From Kitasatospora aureofaciens (lineage in GTDB: Bacteria; Actinomycetota; Actinomycetes; Streptomycetales; Streptomycetaceae): 41,431 nt of DNA. Of the stretch, positions 8,059 through 16,909 are shown piece after piece. Positions within the stretch are counted from its first letter, which is position 1. Every line of letters begins with the position of its first letter. The stretch is taken from assembly GCF_001188955.3 (NCBI RefSeq), contig NZ_JPRF03000056.1, positions 1-41,431 on the forward strand, read 5' to 3'. The position numbers and the translations under genes are program-made. The notes under the pieces are model-generated. The model saw only the letters and a program-made list of their open reading frames with translations. It did not search any database and was not told where the DNA came from.

Positions 8059-8370
8059 TCACGGGAGGCGGTCCGCCGAAGGGGCTCCGCCGACCCGCTC
8101 CTCGATGAACCCGCGGAGCCGCTCCGTGTCGAGCGCCCCCTGGAGCCGGAAGGCCCGGGGGAACGCCCGACGGCGGACCGCGAGGTCGAGGCAGGCCAGG
8201 TCGAGGTGCAGGTGAGCGCCCCGGCCCGGCAGTGCGCCACGGGGATCGGGGACGCAGACGCCCTCGACCGCCGTGACACGCAACAGCTCGTGCTTGGCCG
8301 CTCGCTTGCGGCAGCCCACGCAGGTGCGTTCCGGGCGTGCTCGGACGTGCGTCCGGCCAGACGAAGGCAA
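8059..8370 (-). CDS. ylxR: YlxR family RNA-binding protein
   Basis: 103 residues if the TTG at 8370 is used. That codon sits five bases after GGAGGGG and gives the family-like start PSSGRTHVRARPERTCVGC. YlxR (DUF448) proteins are small basic proteins between nusA and infB; the RTCVGCRKRAAKHELLR and GRGAHLH motifs are present, with the cysteines of the putative RNA-binding cleft. In clostridia and Gram-positive models the family has been tied to RNase P or transcription regulation, so its exact role here is open. It follows nusA by 77 bases. The longer frame upstream overlaps nusA and has no family match. Confidence 0.93.
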   Translation of the reverse strand: MPSSGRTHVRARPERTCVGCRKRAAKHELLRVTAVEGVCVPDPRGALPGRGAHLHLDLACLDLAVRRRAFPRAFRLQGALDTERLRGFIEERVGGAPSADRLP

Positions 8371-8447
8371 GTCTACCCCTCCGAAGCGACATGGCGCCGC
8401 CCCGTTGATCCCGGAGGACCGGCGGGGACCGCCAGGAACAACACTGA

Positions 8448-9449
8448 CTACTGCACCGACGATTCCTGGGCCTGCCCCTCGGTGTCCGGCCGGATGTCGA
8501 TCCGCCACCCGGTGAGACGTGCGGCCAGACGGGCGTTCTGCCCCTCCTTGCCGATCGCCAGGGACAGCTGGTAGTCCGGCACGATCACCCGCGCGGAGCG
8601 CTGGGCGGCGTCCACGATCTCCACGCTGGTCACCCGGGCGGGGGACAGCGCCGCGGCGACCATCTCGCGCGGGTCCTCGGACCAGTCGACGATGTCGATC
8701 TTCTCGCCGTGCAGCTCGCCCATCACGGCGCGCACCCGGGAGCCCATCGGACCGATGCAGGCGCCCTTGGCGTTCAGCCCGGCCCGGCGCGACCAGACCG
8801 CGATCTTGGTGCGGTGACCGGCCTCACGGGCGATCGCGGCGATCTCCACGCTGCCGTCCGCGATCTCCGGGACCTCCAGCGCGAACAGCTTCTTCACCAG
8901 GCTCGGGTGGGTGCGCGACAACGTCACCGACGGCCCGCGGACACCCCGGCGCACCGCCACGACGTAGCACTTCAGCCGGGTGCCGTGCCGGTAGTCCTCG
9001 CCCGGGACCTGCTCCTGCGGCGGCAGGATGGCCTCCAGCTTGCCGATGTCGACCAGCACGTTCTTCGGGTCGTTGCCCTGCTGGACGACACCGGTGACGA
9101 TGTCGCCCTCCTTGCCCGCGTACTCGCCGAAGGTCTGGTCGTCGGCGGCGTCGCGCAGGCGCTGCATCATCACCTGGATGCCGATGCTGGACGCGATCCG
9201 GCCGAAACCGCTCGGGGTGTCGTCGAACTCCTTCGGCTCGACGCCCTCGTCCAGCTCCGCCGGGTCCTCGGTGGCCCACACGGTGACGTGCCCGCTCTTG
9301 CGGTCCAGGTGCACCCGGGCGCGGCGGCGCGAGCCCTCGGTGCGGTGGTACGCGGTGAGGAGGGCGGACTCGATGGACTCGACCAGCAGGTCGAAGGGGA
9401 TGTTCTTCTCGTTGACCAGCGTGCGCAGGGCACTCATGTCGATGTCCAC
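8448..9449 (-). CDS. nusA: Transcription termination/antitermination factor NusA
   Basis: 333 residues from a GTG at 9449 with GAGGAGG seven bases upstream. The frame extends further back but overlaps rimP and is not conserved. NusA binds RNA polymerase and nascent RNA and affects pausing, termination and rRNA antitermination. The layout is an N-terminal RNAP-binding domain (about 1-125), an S1 domain (EGDIVTGVVQQG onward), KH1 (CIGPMGSRVRAVMGEL) and KH2 (LAIGKEGQNARLAARL). There are no C-terminal acidic repeats, as is normal in actinobacteria. It lies 53 bases after rimP, the conserved rimP-nusA pair. Confidence 0.97.
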   Translation of the reverse strand: MDIDMSALRTLVNEKNIPFDLLVESIESALLTAYHRTEGSRRRARVHLDRKSGHVTVWATEDPAELDEGVEPKEFDDTPSGFGRIASSIGIQVMMQRLRDAADDQTFGEYAGKEGDIVTGVVQQGNDPKNVLVDIGKLEAILPPQEQVPGEDYRHGTRLKCYVVAVRRGVRGPSVTLSRTHPSLVKKLFALEVPEIADGSVEIAAIAREAGHRTKIAVWSRRAGLNAKGACIGPMGSRVRAVMGELHGEKIDIVDWSEDPREMVAAALSPARVTSVEIVDAAQRSARVIVPDYQLSLAIGKEGQNARLAARLTGWRIDIRPDTEGQAQESSVQ

Positions 9450-9502
9450 GGCTACGCCTCCTCGTCTTTCGTCACGTTCATGATGGTCGTACGGCGGCCG
9501 GC

Positions 9503-10042
9503 TCATTCGGCGCCGTCGTCCCCCTCGTCGAAGTCGGCGGCCTCGTCCAGGAGCTGCTCGTCGTCCTTGCGGTTGAACTCGACCTGGACCCGTGCCCGAG
9601 CCACCTCGGCGTACTCCAGACGGCGCTCCTTCGGACGGCCGCGCCCCTTCACCGGCTGCACCTCGACCAGCGCGCCGTCCTCGTCCGCCTCCAGCACCCG
9701 GGCGACGATCTCCCCGCCGTCGACCAGGTGGATCTTGGCCAGCCGGCCCTCCGCGCGCTGCCAGTGCCGGGGCAGCACCAGCGGACGCTCCGCACCCGGC
9801 GAGCCGACCTCCAGCAGGTACGGCTCGTCCCCCATCACGTCCGAGGCGTCCAGGGCCTCGCCGACCACCCGGCTGAACTCGGCGATGGTGTCCATGTCCA
9901 CGCCGCCGTCGGTGTCGACGTCGATCTGCACCTGCCGGCGGTTGCCCGCCCTGGTGACCTTGACGTCCTCCAGGTCCAGTCCGGCCTGGGCGGCCAGCGG
10001 CTCCAGCAACGCGCGCAGCCGGTCGGTGTGGGTGGTGCTCAT
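9503..10042 (-). CDS. rimP: Ribosome maturation factor RimP
   Basis: 179 residues from the ATG at 10042, preceded by GAGGAG nine bases upstream; the longer frame is discarded. RimP assists central-domain assembly of the 30S subunit. It shows the N-terminal alpha/beta domain (LRALLEPLAAQAGLDLEDVKV), the YLLEVGSPGAERPL signature and a C-terminal Sm-like barrel with an acidic actinobacterial tail (EEGDDGAE-type, here FDEGDDGAE). It is the first gene of the minus-strand translation block, so the operon promoter should lie in the 10043-10333 divergent region. No recognisable -35/-10 pair stands out there. Confidence 0.96.
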   Translation of the reverse strand: MSTTHTDRLRALLEPLAAQAGLDLEDVKVTRAGNRRQVQIDVDTDGGVDMDTIAEFSRVVGEALDASDVMGDEPYLLEVGSPGAERPLVLPRHWQRAEGRLAKIHLVDGGEIVARVLEADEDGALVEVQPVKGRGRPKERRLEYAEVARARVQVEFNRKDDEQLLDEAADFDEGDDGAE

Positions 10043-10333
10043 CCGGGTGGACTCCTCGGCCGCGTCTGCTGTTGTCAGGGGTCGCCCCGCGCCCTCCGCG
10101 CCCGTCCGGCGCACACCGGGTCACGGCAGCTCGGCCCAAAGCCTAGCCGGTGAAGCCACGAACCACCGATTCCGGACCTCCCCGGACCAGCCGGACGCCA
10201 CCCACTGCGAGCAAGCTCACACCGGCCCACCCGCCGCACCGGCCCCCCGCAATCGTGGGGATTCTGCGAAGATCGGGCCACCGAGGACGGACAAGGGGAG
10301 GCCGTCCTCCCTACCCGCTCCGGAGTGACCCCG

Positions 10334-11305
10334 ATGCAGCCGCCCAGCCGACGGACCTTCCTGGCCCTCGGACTGATCACCCTCACCACCGCCTGCACCG
10401 GCACCGACGGGACGGACGCCGCCACCAAGGCCCCCGCCCCCGACCCGGACGCCCCCGTCCGACTGCGCGCCGTCGCCGCCACCGACACCCTGCTGTCGGC
10501 CTACGACGCCCTCCTCGGCACCCCCGGCGCCCGGACCGCCCTACTCCAACCCCTCCGCGCCGAGACCGCCCAGCACCGCGCCGCCCTCGCCCAGGGCATA
10601 CCGGCCGGCTCCGGCACCCCGACTCCCGGCGCCCCCACCACGGCCCCGAGCACCTCTGCAGCCCTGGCCACCCTGGAACGCCAGACCGCCCAGTCCCACC
10701 TGGCCGACCTCGACGCCGCCCGGCCACCCCTCGCCCGCCTCCTGGCCTCGATCGCCGCCGCCAACGCGCTCCACGCCACCACCCTCGGCGCCCCGCCCGA
10801 CCAGCCCGACCCCGCCACCACGCCGATCCCCTCCCCCTCCGCCACCGCCCCCTCGGCCACCTCCCCCGGAACCGCACTGCCCGCCCTCCAACAGGCCCTG
10901 AGCGCCGAACACGCCGCCGTCTACGGCTACGGCGTCGTCGGCGCCCACCTCCCCGACGACCAACAACGCGCCGACGCCCGCACCTACTACGCCGCCCACC
11001 AAGCCCAACGCGACGCCTGGCAGCGCCTCCTCACCACCCTCGGCACCACCCCCACCCCCGCCGCCGGCGGCTACCAGCTCCCCTTCCCCGTCACCGACGC
11101 CCCCACCGCCACCAAGCTCGCGGCCCACCTGGAAACCCGCCTGACCACCGTCTACGCCGACCTCGTGGCCGACCTCCCCACCCCCCACCGCCGAACCGCC
11201 GCCACCGCCCTCCGTGACTGCACACTCCGGGCCCAGCACTGGGGCGCCCCCACCACCCCCTTCCTTGGCCTCCCCGACCCCGCCCCCACGGTCACCCCGA
11301 GCTGA
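10334..11305 (+). CDS. Ferritin-like (DUF4439) lipoprotein
   Basis: 323 residues from the ATG at 10334, with GGAG eight bases upstream; a GTG nine bases earlier is possible. RRTFLALGLITLTTAC is a twin-arginine-style signal with a lipobox, so it is probably an exported lipoprotein anchored at Cys21. Two helical-bundle segments follow. The second, LSAEHAAVYGYGVVGAHL, carries the Glu-x-x-His type element of DUF4439 ferritin-like domains, and YYAAHQAQRDAW is also typical. A Pro/Ser/Thr-rich linker joins them. Iron binding is inferred from fold. It is divergent from rimP, a conserved actinobacterial adjacency. The coding strand is strikingly C-rich, more than its neighbours. Confidence 0.85.
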   Translation: MQPPSRRTFLALGLITLTTACTGTDGTDAATKAPAPDPDAPVRLRAVAATDTLLSAYDALLGTPGARTALLQPLRAETAQHRAALAQGIPAGSGTPTPGAPTTAPSTSAALATLERQTAQSHLADLDAARPPLARLLASIAAANALHATTLGAPPDQPDPATTPIPSPSATAPSATSPGTALPALQQALSAEHAAVYGYGVVGAHLPDDQQRADARTYYAAHQAQRDAWQRLLTTLGTTPTPAAGGYQLPFPVTDAPTATKLAAHLETRLTTVYADLVADLPTPHRRTAATALRDCTLRAQHWGAPTTPFLGLPDPAPTVTPS

Positions 11306-11311
11306 CCCTCC

Positions 11312-11341
11312 TGGGCGCGCGGGCAACGCCCCGCGCGCCCA
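11312..11341 (+). terminator. Hairpin after the ferritin-like gene
   Basis: 12-bp perfect stem (11312-11323/11330-11341), 6-base loop, starting 7 bases after the stop. Confidence 0.75.
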
Positions 11342-11450
11342 CCCCCGGGTCACCCACCCTCCCAAAGGCCCACCACCCACCACCAAACCCCCACATCCCC
11401 GACAATGGACACGGCACAACCCACGGGGGAGCAACAACCGGAAGGCCGGC

Positions 11451-12374
11451 ATGTCGGGAGCAGCACCACACATCACCGTCCCCACCTGGCTGACGAACAG
11501 CGTCACCGCCGGCCACGGCGAAGAGGGCCGCCAGTGGCTGGCCACCCTCCCCGCCAGGGTCGCCACCCACCTGACCCGCTGGGGCCTCACCCTCGAACGC
11601 ACCCTGGACCCGGGCGGCAGTCTCAGCCTCGTGGCGTACGTCCACCGCGACGACCTCTCCCCCGCGGTCCTCAAGACCGGCCTGGTCACCCCCGAGACCG
11701 CCCACGAGCACACCGCGCTCACCCACTGGGCCGGACGGGGAGCCGTCCTCCTCCTGGCCGCCGACCCCGCCGAGGGCGTCCTGCTGCTGGAGCGCCTGCA
11801 CGGCGAGATCCCGCTGCGCTCGCTCGCCGAGCCCAAGGCCATGCTGGAGGCCACCAGCCTGCTGCACCGCCTCTGGGTGGAGCCGCCCACCGGGAGCGCC
11901 CTGCCCACCCTCGCCGACCGGGCCGCGGACACCGCCGCCCGGGTCGCCGAGCACCGCGCCGATTCCGCCGCGGCCGTCGCGCAGCCCCTGCTCGACGAGG
12001 CCCTGGCCACCGCCGAGGACCTGACCGGCTCCGCCACCGAGACCTTCCTGCTGCACGGCGACTTCCACCACGGCAACGTCCTCGCCGCCGACCGCGCCCC
12101 CTGGCTGGCGATCGACCCCCGCCCGCTGACCGGCGAGCGCGCCTACGACCTGGCCCGGCTCGTCCTGGACCGCGCGGACACCCTGCTCGGCTCCCCCGGT
12201 GCCCCCGCCGCCGTCCGCCGACGGCTCCACCAACTCGCCGAGGCCCTCGACGTCGACCGGGACCGGCTGCGCGGCTGGACCCTCTTCCGCGCCGTGGACC
12301 TCGCCCTGCGCGACCTGGCCACGGGCCGGCGCGAGGACGCCGAACTGCACCTCGAATTCGCCGGCCACGTCTGA
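11451..12374 (+). CDS. Aminoglycoside/hydroxyurea 6-phosphotransferase-like kinase (APH(6) family)
   Basis: 307 residues from an ATG with GGAAGG five bases upstream. The APH_6_hur family includes streptomycin 6-kinase and hydroxyurea kinase. The catalytic loop LLHGDFHHGNVL and metal-binding AIDPRPLTGERAYDLARLV are intact, and the N-lobe has the ATP-binding LKTGLVTPETAHEHTALTHW strand. The substrate cannot be predicted; related chromosomal copies are common in Streptomyces without a linked antibiotic cluster, and none is seen here. It is possibly self-protection or a metabolic kinase. The gene stands alone between the ferritin-like hairpin and a convergent GNAT gene. Confidence 0.85.
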   Translation: MSGAAPHITVPTWLTNSVTAGHGEEGRQWLATLPARVATHLTRWGLTLERTLDPGGSLSLVAYVHRDDLSPAVLKTGLVTPETAHEHTALTHWAGRGAVLLLAADPAEGVLLLERLHGEIPLRSLAEPKAMLEATSLLHRLWVEPPTGSALPTLADRAADTAARVAEHRADSAAAVAQPLLDEALATAEDLTGSATETFLLHGDFHHGNVLAADRAPWLAIDPRPLTGERAYDLARLVLDRADTLLGSPGAPAAVRRRLHQLAEALDVDRDRLRGWTLFRAVDLALRDLATGRREDAELHLEFAGHV

Positions 12375-12433
12375 AGAGCACCGACCGGCCAACGCCGACC
12401 GATCACCGGGGCGGACCGCCTGAACGGCGCCCG

Positions 12434-12976
12434 CTACGCCCCGCGCAGCGGCAACCGCGCCCCCATCACCGCGTACAGCCGGTCCGTCGCCGGGAACCGC
12501 ACCGCCCGGGCCAGGTCCCGGTACCCCAGCGACCGGTAGAGCCGCCGGGCCGGCGTCTCCGCGTCGATCGCCGACAGGATGCTGCGCTCCAGCCCCGACC
12601 CCTCGCACAGCAGTCGGATCAGCCGCGAGCCCACCCCCTGCCCCTGGAACTCCGGCAGCACGTGCAGTTCGGTGACCGCGAACACGTCGTCCAGCCAGTC
12701 CGCGTGCCCCCGGGCGCTCAGGTACGGCTCGATGACCGTGCTCCACCAGTGCTCCCGCTGGTTGGGCATCCCGTACCCGAAGCCGACCAGCCGCCCCCCG
12801 CTCATCGCCCCGAACGCGATCACCCCGGGCTGCTGGGCGTGCCGTCCGACGATGTGCAGCCGTACCGCGACCTCCTCGGGGGTGAGGCCGAACGCCACCG
12901 CCTGGACCTCCAACGCCTGCGGCGCCCAGGCCGCAAGGTCGATGGCCCCGATCGTCACCCCGGTCAGCTGCTCCAT
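12434..12976 (-). CDS. GNAT family N-acetyltransferase
   Basis: 180 residues from the ATG at 12976. No good ribosome site precedes it (GGAG is only one base away), so it may be leaderless or start elsewhere. The acetyl-CoA-binding motif VTELHVLPEFQGQGVGSRLI is clear, and ILSAIDAETPARRLYRSLGY is the GNAT motif B region. The acceptor is unknown. It is convergent with the APH gene and 122 bases downstream of a second GNAT gene, possibly co-transcribed. Confidence 0.85.
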   Translation of the reverse strand: MEQLTGVTIGAIDLAAWAPQALEVQAVAFGLTPEEVAVRLHIVGRHAQQPGVIAFGAMSGGRLVGFGYGMPNQREHWWSTVIEPYLSARGHADWLDDVFAVTELHVLPEFQGQGVGSRLIRLLCEGSGLERSILSAIDAETPARRLYRSLGYRDLARAVRFPATDRLYAVMGARLPLRGA

Positions 12977-13098
12977 GCTCCGGACGTTACTACCAGCCGC
13001 CCGGTGGCGCGGCCGAAGATCGGAACCCAACGACGGGCGAAGCCCCCGCGAACCGCGCCACAACAGCACCCTCGCCGCCACCCCGGCGGAAGAGCGCC

Positions 13099-13992
13099 TC
13101 AGAAGAGCACACTCATGAACGCCCCGACCTCCCGGAACCCCACCCGCCGATAAGCCGCCCGCGCCCGCAGGTTGAAGTCGTTGACGTACAGCGAGACCAC
13201 CGGCGCCACCTCCCGCAGCGCGACGTCCAGCACTGCGGCCATCCCGGTCTCGGAGAGCCCCTGCCCCCGGTACTCGGGTGCCACCCAGACCCCCTGGATC
13301 TGGCAGGCCCCCTCGGTCACGGCGCCGATCTCGGCCTTGAACACGACCTGGCCGTCCTCGGCGAACCGCGCGAACGACCGTCCGGTGGTGACGAGTTCGG
13401 CCACCCGGGCCTGGTAGAGCAGTCCGCCGTCACCGGCCAGCGGGGACACCCCCACCTCCTCGGTGAACATCGCCACGCAGGCGGGCATCAGCGCCTCCAC
13501 CTCGTCGCGCCGCACCCGCCGCACCAGCGGGTCGGGCGCGATCTCCGCGGACGGCGAGGAGGTGGCCAACAGCGGCTGGTGGCCCCGGACTTCACGCGCG
13601 GGCCCCCAACTGCGTTCCAGCAGTGCCCAGAAGGCGGCGGTCGAGCCGGCCGGTCCGACGATGGAGGAGCAGCGCCGGCCCTGCCGCCGGGCCCGCTCGG
13701 CGAAGGCCGCGACGGCCTGCGGTCCGGCGTCGACCAGGACGAGGTTCGCCCCGGCGTAGCACAGGGCGTCGAGCACGCCGTTCCCGTCGTACCAGCCCCA
13801 CATCTCCCCGCCGAGCCGCCACGGGTCCAGCCCGACGGCCTCGACCCGGGTGGCGACGAAGGCGTTGGCGACCGGGTCGCGGTGGAGGATCGCCAGGGCG
13901 TCCGCGAGGTCGGGCGGCTCCAGCACGCGGGTGGTGGCCAGCGCCCGGGCGGCCTGGAAGGAGCTGGGGAGCATCACACCTCGATCGATCAT
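13099..13992 (-). CDS. DUF4081 / GNAT domain protein
   Basis: 297 residues from the ATG at 13992 with GAGGTG eight bases before it. Residues 1-140 match the DUF4081 module (HRDPVANAFVATRVEAVGLDPWRLGGEMWGW, CYAGANLVLV, GRRCSSIVGPA). Residues 150-297 are a GNAT domain with the acetyl-CoA loop GVWVAPEYRGQGLSETGMAA and YVNDFNLRARAAYRRVGF. This two-domain protein is conserved next to ispG in actinobacteria; its substrate is unknown. It lies upstream of the smaller GNAT gene and downstream of the ispG terminator, so it probably has its own promoter. Confidence 0.9.
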   Translation of the reverse strand: MIDRGVMLPSSFQAARALATTRVLEPPDLADALAILHRDPVANAFVATRVEAVGLDPWRLGGEMWGWYDGNGVLDALCYAGANLVLVDAGPQAVAAFAERARRQGRRCSSIVGPAGSTAAFWALLERSWGPAREVRGHQPLLATSSPSAEIAPDPLVRRVRRDEVEALMPACVAMFTEEVGVSPLAGDGGLLYQARVAELVTTGRSFARFAEDGQVVFKAEIGAVTEGACQIQGVWVAPEYRGQGLSETGMAAVLDVALREVAPVVSLYVNDFNLRARAAYRRVGFREVGAFMSVLF

Positions 13993-14058
13993 CGAGACAG
14001 CACCTCACTGAGACGACTCTGGCCGCACCCTACTCCGTGGCCCCACCCGGCTACGGCT

Positions 14059-14088
14059 GCGGGGCCGTCCGCGAACGGACGGCCCCGC
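14059..14088 (-). terminator. Hairpin terminator downstream of ispG
   Basis: 13-bp perfect stem (14059-14071/14076-14088) with a CGAA tetraloop, about 90 bases past the ispG stop. Confidence 0.85.
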
Positions 14089-14151
14089 TTCCGGAAAACT
14101 TCGCTGCAGTTGCGTTCGGACCGCTCCGCGGCCCCCGTGACGTGACCGCCC

Positions 14152-14184
14152 CGCGGTCACATCGCGGTCACATCGCGGTCACTC
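14152..14184. repeat. 11-bp tandem repeat over the ispG stop
   Basis: Three copies of CGCGGTCACAT-type units at 14152, 14163 and 14174; the last covers the ispG stop (14179-14181). Confidence 0.8.
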
Positions 14185-15339
14185 CGCAGCGACGACGGTC
14201 GGCGAACCGGCCTCGACGCCCTCCTCCTGCATCTGCTCGGCGAGCTTGAGCGCCTCCTCGATCAGGGTCTCGACGATCTTCGACTCGGGAACGGTCTTGA
14301 TCACCTGGCCCTTGACGAAGATCTGTCCCTTGCCGTTGCCGGAGGCGACCCCGAGGTCGGCCTCGCGCGCCTCGCCCGGCCCGTTCACGACGCAGCCCAT
14401 GACGGCGACCCGCAGCGGCACCTCCATGCCCTCCAGCCCGGCGGTGACCTCCTCCGCGAGCTTGTAGACGTCGACCTGGGCGCGGCCGCAGGACGGGCAG
14501 GAGACGATCTCCAGCCCGCGCTGGCGCAGCCCGAGGGACTCCAGGATCTGGTTGCCGACCTTGATCTCCTCGGCCGGCGGGGCCGAGAGCGAGACCCGGA
14601 TGGTGTCGCCGATGCCCTCGGCGAGCAGCGCGCCGAAGGCGACCGCGGACTTGATGGTGCCCTGGAAGGCCGGCCCGGCCTCGGTGACGCCCAGGTGCAG
14701 CGGGTAGTCGCAGGCGGCGGCGAGCTGGCGGTAGGCCTGGATCATCACGACCGGGTCGTTGTGCTTGACCGAGATCTTGATGTCGCGGAAGTCGTGCTCC
14801 TCGAACAGCGAGCACTCCCACAGCGCGGACTCGACCAGCGCCTCCGGGGTGGCCTTGCCGTACTTCTCCAGCAGTCGCTTGTCGAGCGAGCCGGCGTTGA
14901 CGCCGATCCGGATCGGCACCCCGGCGTCCTTGGCGGCCTTGGCGATCTCGCCGACCTTGTCATCGAACGCCTTGATGTTGCCCGGGTTGACGCGCACGGC
15001 CGCACAGCCGGCGTCGATCGCGGCGAAGACGTACTTCGGCTGGAAGTGGATGTCGGCGATGACCGGGATCTGCGACTTCTTGGCGATGATCGGCAGCGCG
15101 TCGGCGTCGTCCTGGGAGGGGACGGCGACCCGGACGATCTGGCAGCCGGACGCGGTGAGCTGGGCGATCTGCTGCAGCGTGGCGTTGATGTCCGAAGTGA
15201 CCGTGGTGGTCATCGACTGCACCGAGACGGGGGCGTCGCCGCCGACCGGCACGTTGCCGACCATGATCTGCCGGGAGTAGCGGCGCTTGGCCAGCGGCTT
15301 GAGCGGCAGGGACGGAATACCGAGCGAGATCGCGGTCAT
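14179..15339 (-). CDS. ispG: (E)-4-hydroxy-3-methylbut-2-enyl-diphosphate synthase IspG (GcpE)
   Basis: 386 residues from the ATG at 15339; the upstream frame is not conserved. IspG performs the penultimate MEP-pathway step, converting MEcPP to HMBPP with a [4Fe-4S] cluster. The N-terminal TIM barrel (GGDAPVSVQSMTTT, IPVIADIHFQPKYVFAA, VRVNPGNI, IRIGVNAGSLD) and the C-terminal cluster domain with the three cysteines, in CPSCGR and MGCVVNGPGE, are all intact. The ribosome site is weak. It lies 144 bases after the M50 protease gene in the dxr-M50-ispG cluster typical of actinobacteria. Confidence 0.97.
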   Translation of the reverse strand: MTAISLGIPSLPLKPLAKRRYSRQIMVGNVPVGGDAPVSVQSMTTTVTSDINATLQQIAQLTASGCQIVRVAVPSQDDADALPIIAKKSQIPVIADIHFQPKYVFAAIDAGCAAVRVNPGNIKAFDDKVGEIAKAAKDAGVPIRIGVNAGSLDKRLLEKYGKATPEALVESALWECSLFEEHDFRDIKISVKHNDPVVMIQAYRQLAAACDYPLHLGVTEAGPAFQGTIKSAVAFGALLAEGIGDTIRVSLSAPPAEEIKVGNQILESLGLRQRGLEIVSCPSCGRAQVDVYKLAEEVTAGLEGMEVPLRVAVMGCVVNGPGEAREADLGVASGNGKGQIFVKGQVIKTVPESKIVETLIEEALKLAEQMQEEGVEAGSPTVVAAE

Positions 15340-15483
15340 GTGCGCAGGGTTCCCCGGGGTTGAGGTGTGGTCGACCGCCCGGCCGTTGGGACGGCCGGGG
15401 CCGGGCACGCGGACGATCGCGCACCCGGCCTCCACGGTACGGCACGGCCCGGGCGCCCAGCACACCCGCCGTACCCGGACGCC

Positions 15484-16788
15484 CTAACCGACCTTCACCG
15501 GGTTCACCAGGTCGGCCACCATCACCAGCAGGGTGAATCCGATGAAGATGCTGGCCACGACGTATGCCACCGGCATCAGCCTGGCGACGTCGAAGGGGCC
15601 CGGGTCGGGCCGCCGGAACAGCCGTGCGAACCGGCGCCGGACCGACTCCCACACGGCGCCGGCGATGTGGCCGCCGTCCAGCGGCAGCAGCGGCAGCATG
15701 TTGAAGAGGAAGAGCGACAGGTTGATGCCGGCCAGCAGGTTCACGAAGATCGCGACCCGCTGGGCGGCCGACTCGTGGAGCGAGAACACCTCGCCGCTGA
15801 CCCGGGCGGCGCCGACCATCCCGATCGGGGAGTCCGGATCACGCGGGGCGTTGCCCACGACGGCGTTCCACAGGCCGGGGATCTTGCCGGGCAGGGCCGC
15901 CAGCGACTTCACCCCGTTCTCGGCCATGCCGTACATCCGGTCGATCGACTGCCCGAGGCCGAGCTGGACGGTTTCGCTCCTGGGGGTGAACCCGAGGAAC
16001 CCGGCCTGGACGGTCTGGCCCTTCACCGGCACGCCGTTGCCGTCGTACTTCTGCACGTCGTTGACGGCGATGGTGGGCCTGAAGGTGAGCCGCTGACCGT
16101 CGCGGTCCACCACGACCTCCACCTGCTTGCCGGCGCTCCTGCGGATGTCCGCCTGCAGCTGGTCGTAGTCGCGGATCCGGTCGCCGTCGAAGGAGAGCAC
16201 CTTGTCGCCCTGGCGCAGCCCCACCTCGTTGGCCGGGGTCTTGGGCGCGTCGGCGGGGCAGGTGTCGGTGGGCTGGCCGGCCTTGACGACGCACTGGGCG
16301 ACCGAGCCGATGGTCGGCACCGCCATGGTGACGCCGAAGCCCATCATGACCGTCAGGAACAGCCCGAACGCCAGGACCAGGTTCATGAACGGCCCGGCGA
16401 ACATGACGATGACCCGCTTCCAGGGCTTGCGGGTGTAGAACAGCCGGTTCTCGTCGCCCTCCTGCAGCTCCTCGTAGGAGGCCTCCCGGGCGTCCTCGAT
16501 CATGGTCCGCCAGGGCGAGCTGCTGCGCTTGGTGATCCGGCCGTCCTCACCCGGCGGGAACATCCCGATCATCCGGATGTACCCGCCGAAGGGGATCGCC
16601 TTGATGCCGTACTCGGTCTCGCCCTTGCGGCGCGACCAGATGGTCGGGCCGAAGCCGACCATGTACTGCGGCACCCGGATGCCGAACAGCTTGGCCGTGG
16701 AGAGGTGGCCGAGCTCGTGCCAGGCGATCGAGAAGAGCAGCCCGACCACGAAGACCAGGATGCCGACCACCGTCAAAACCGTTGCCAC
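15484..16788 (-). CDS. M50 site-2 protease, RseP/Rip1-like
   Basis: 434 residues from a GTG with GGAGGG six bases upstream. This membrane zinc protease cleaves anti-sigma factors or other membrane substrates. HELGH at residues 24-28 in the first membrane helix and LLPLDGGHIAG (Asp371) in a C-terminal helix supply the zinc ligands. A PDZ domain sits between them (GLRQGDKVLSFDGDRI). A further helix lies around residue 105-125 and one at the C-terminus. In mycobacteria the Rip1 orthologue sits between dxr and ispG exactly as here. Substrates are not predictable from the window. Confidence 0.94.
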   Translation of the reverse strand: MATVLTVVGILVFVVGLLFSIAWHELGHLSTAKLFGIRVPQYMVGFGPTIWSRRKGETEYGIKAIPFGGYIRMIGMFPPGEDGRITKRSSSPWRTMIEDAREASYEELQEGDENRLFYTRKPWKRVIVMFAGPFMNLVLAFGLFLTVMMGFGVTMAVPTIGSVAQCVVKAGQPTDTCPADAPKTPANEVGLRQGDKVLSFDGDRIRDYDQLQADIRRSAGKQVEVVVDRDGQRLTFRPTIAVNDVQKYDGNGVPVKGQTVQAGFLGFTPRSETVQLGLGQSIDRMYGMAENGVKSLAALPGKIPGLWNAVVGNAPRDPDSPIGMVGAARVSGEVFSLHESAAQRVAIFVNLLAGINLSLFLFNMLPLLPLDGGHIAGAVWESVRRRFARLFRRPDPGPFDVARLMPVAYVVASIFIGFTLLVMVADLVNPVKVG

Positions 16789-16909
16789 CGCTGGCCCTCC
16801 GTCATGCCGCTCCGCTCATCGTCTCGTCGTACCGCGGTCCGTGCCGCGCCGGACACCGCCGGTACCGGGGCACCGGCGGCCCGCCGCCGCCTTCCGGAGT
16901 CGGGGCCCG

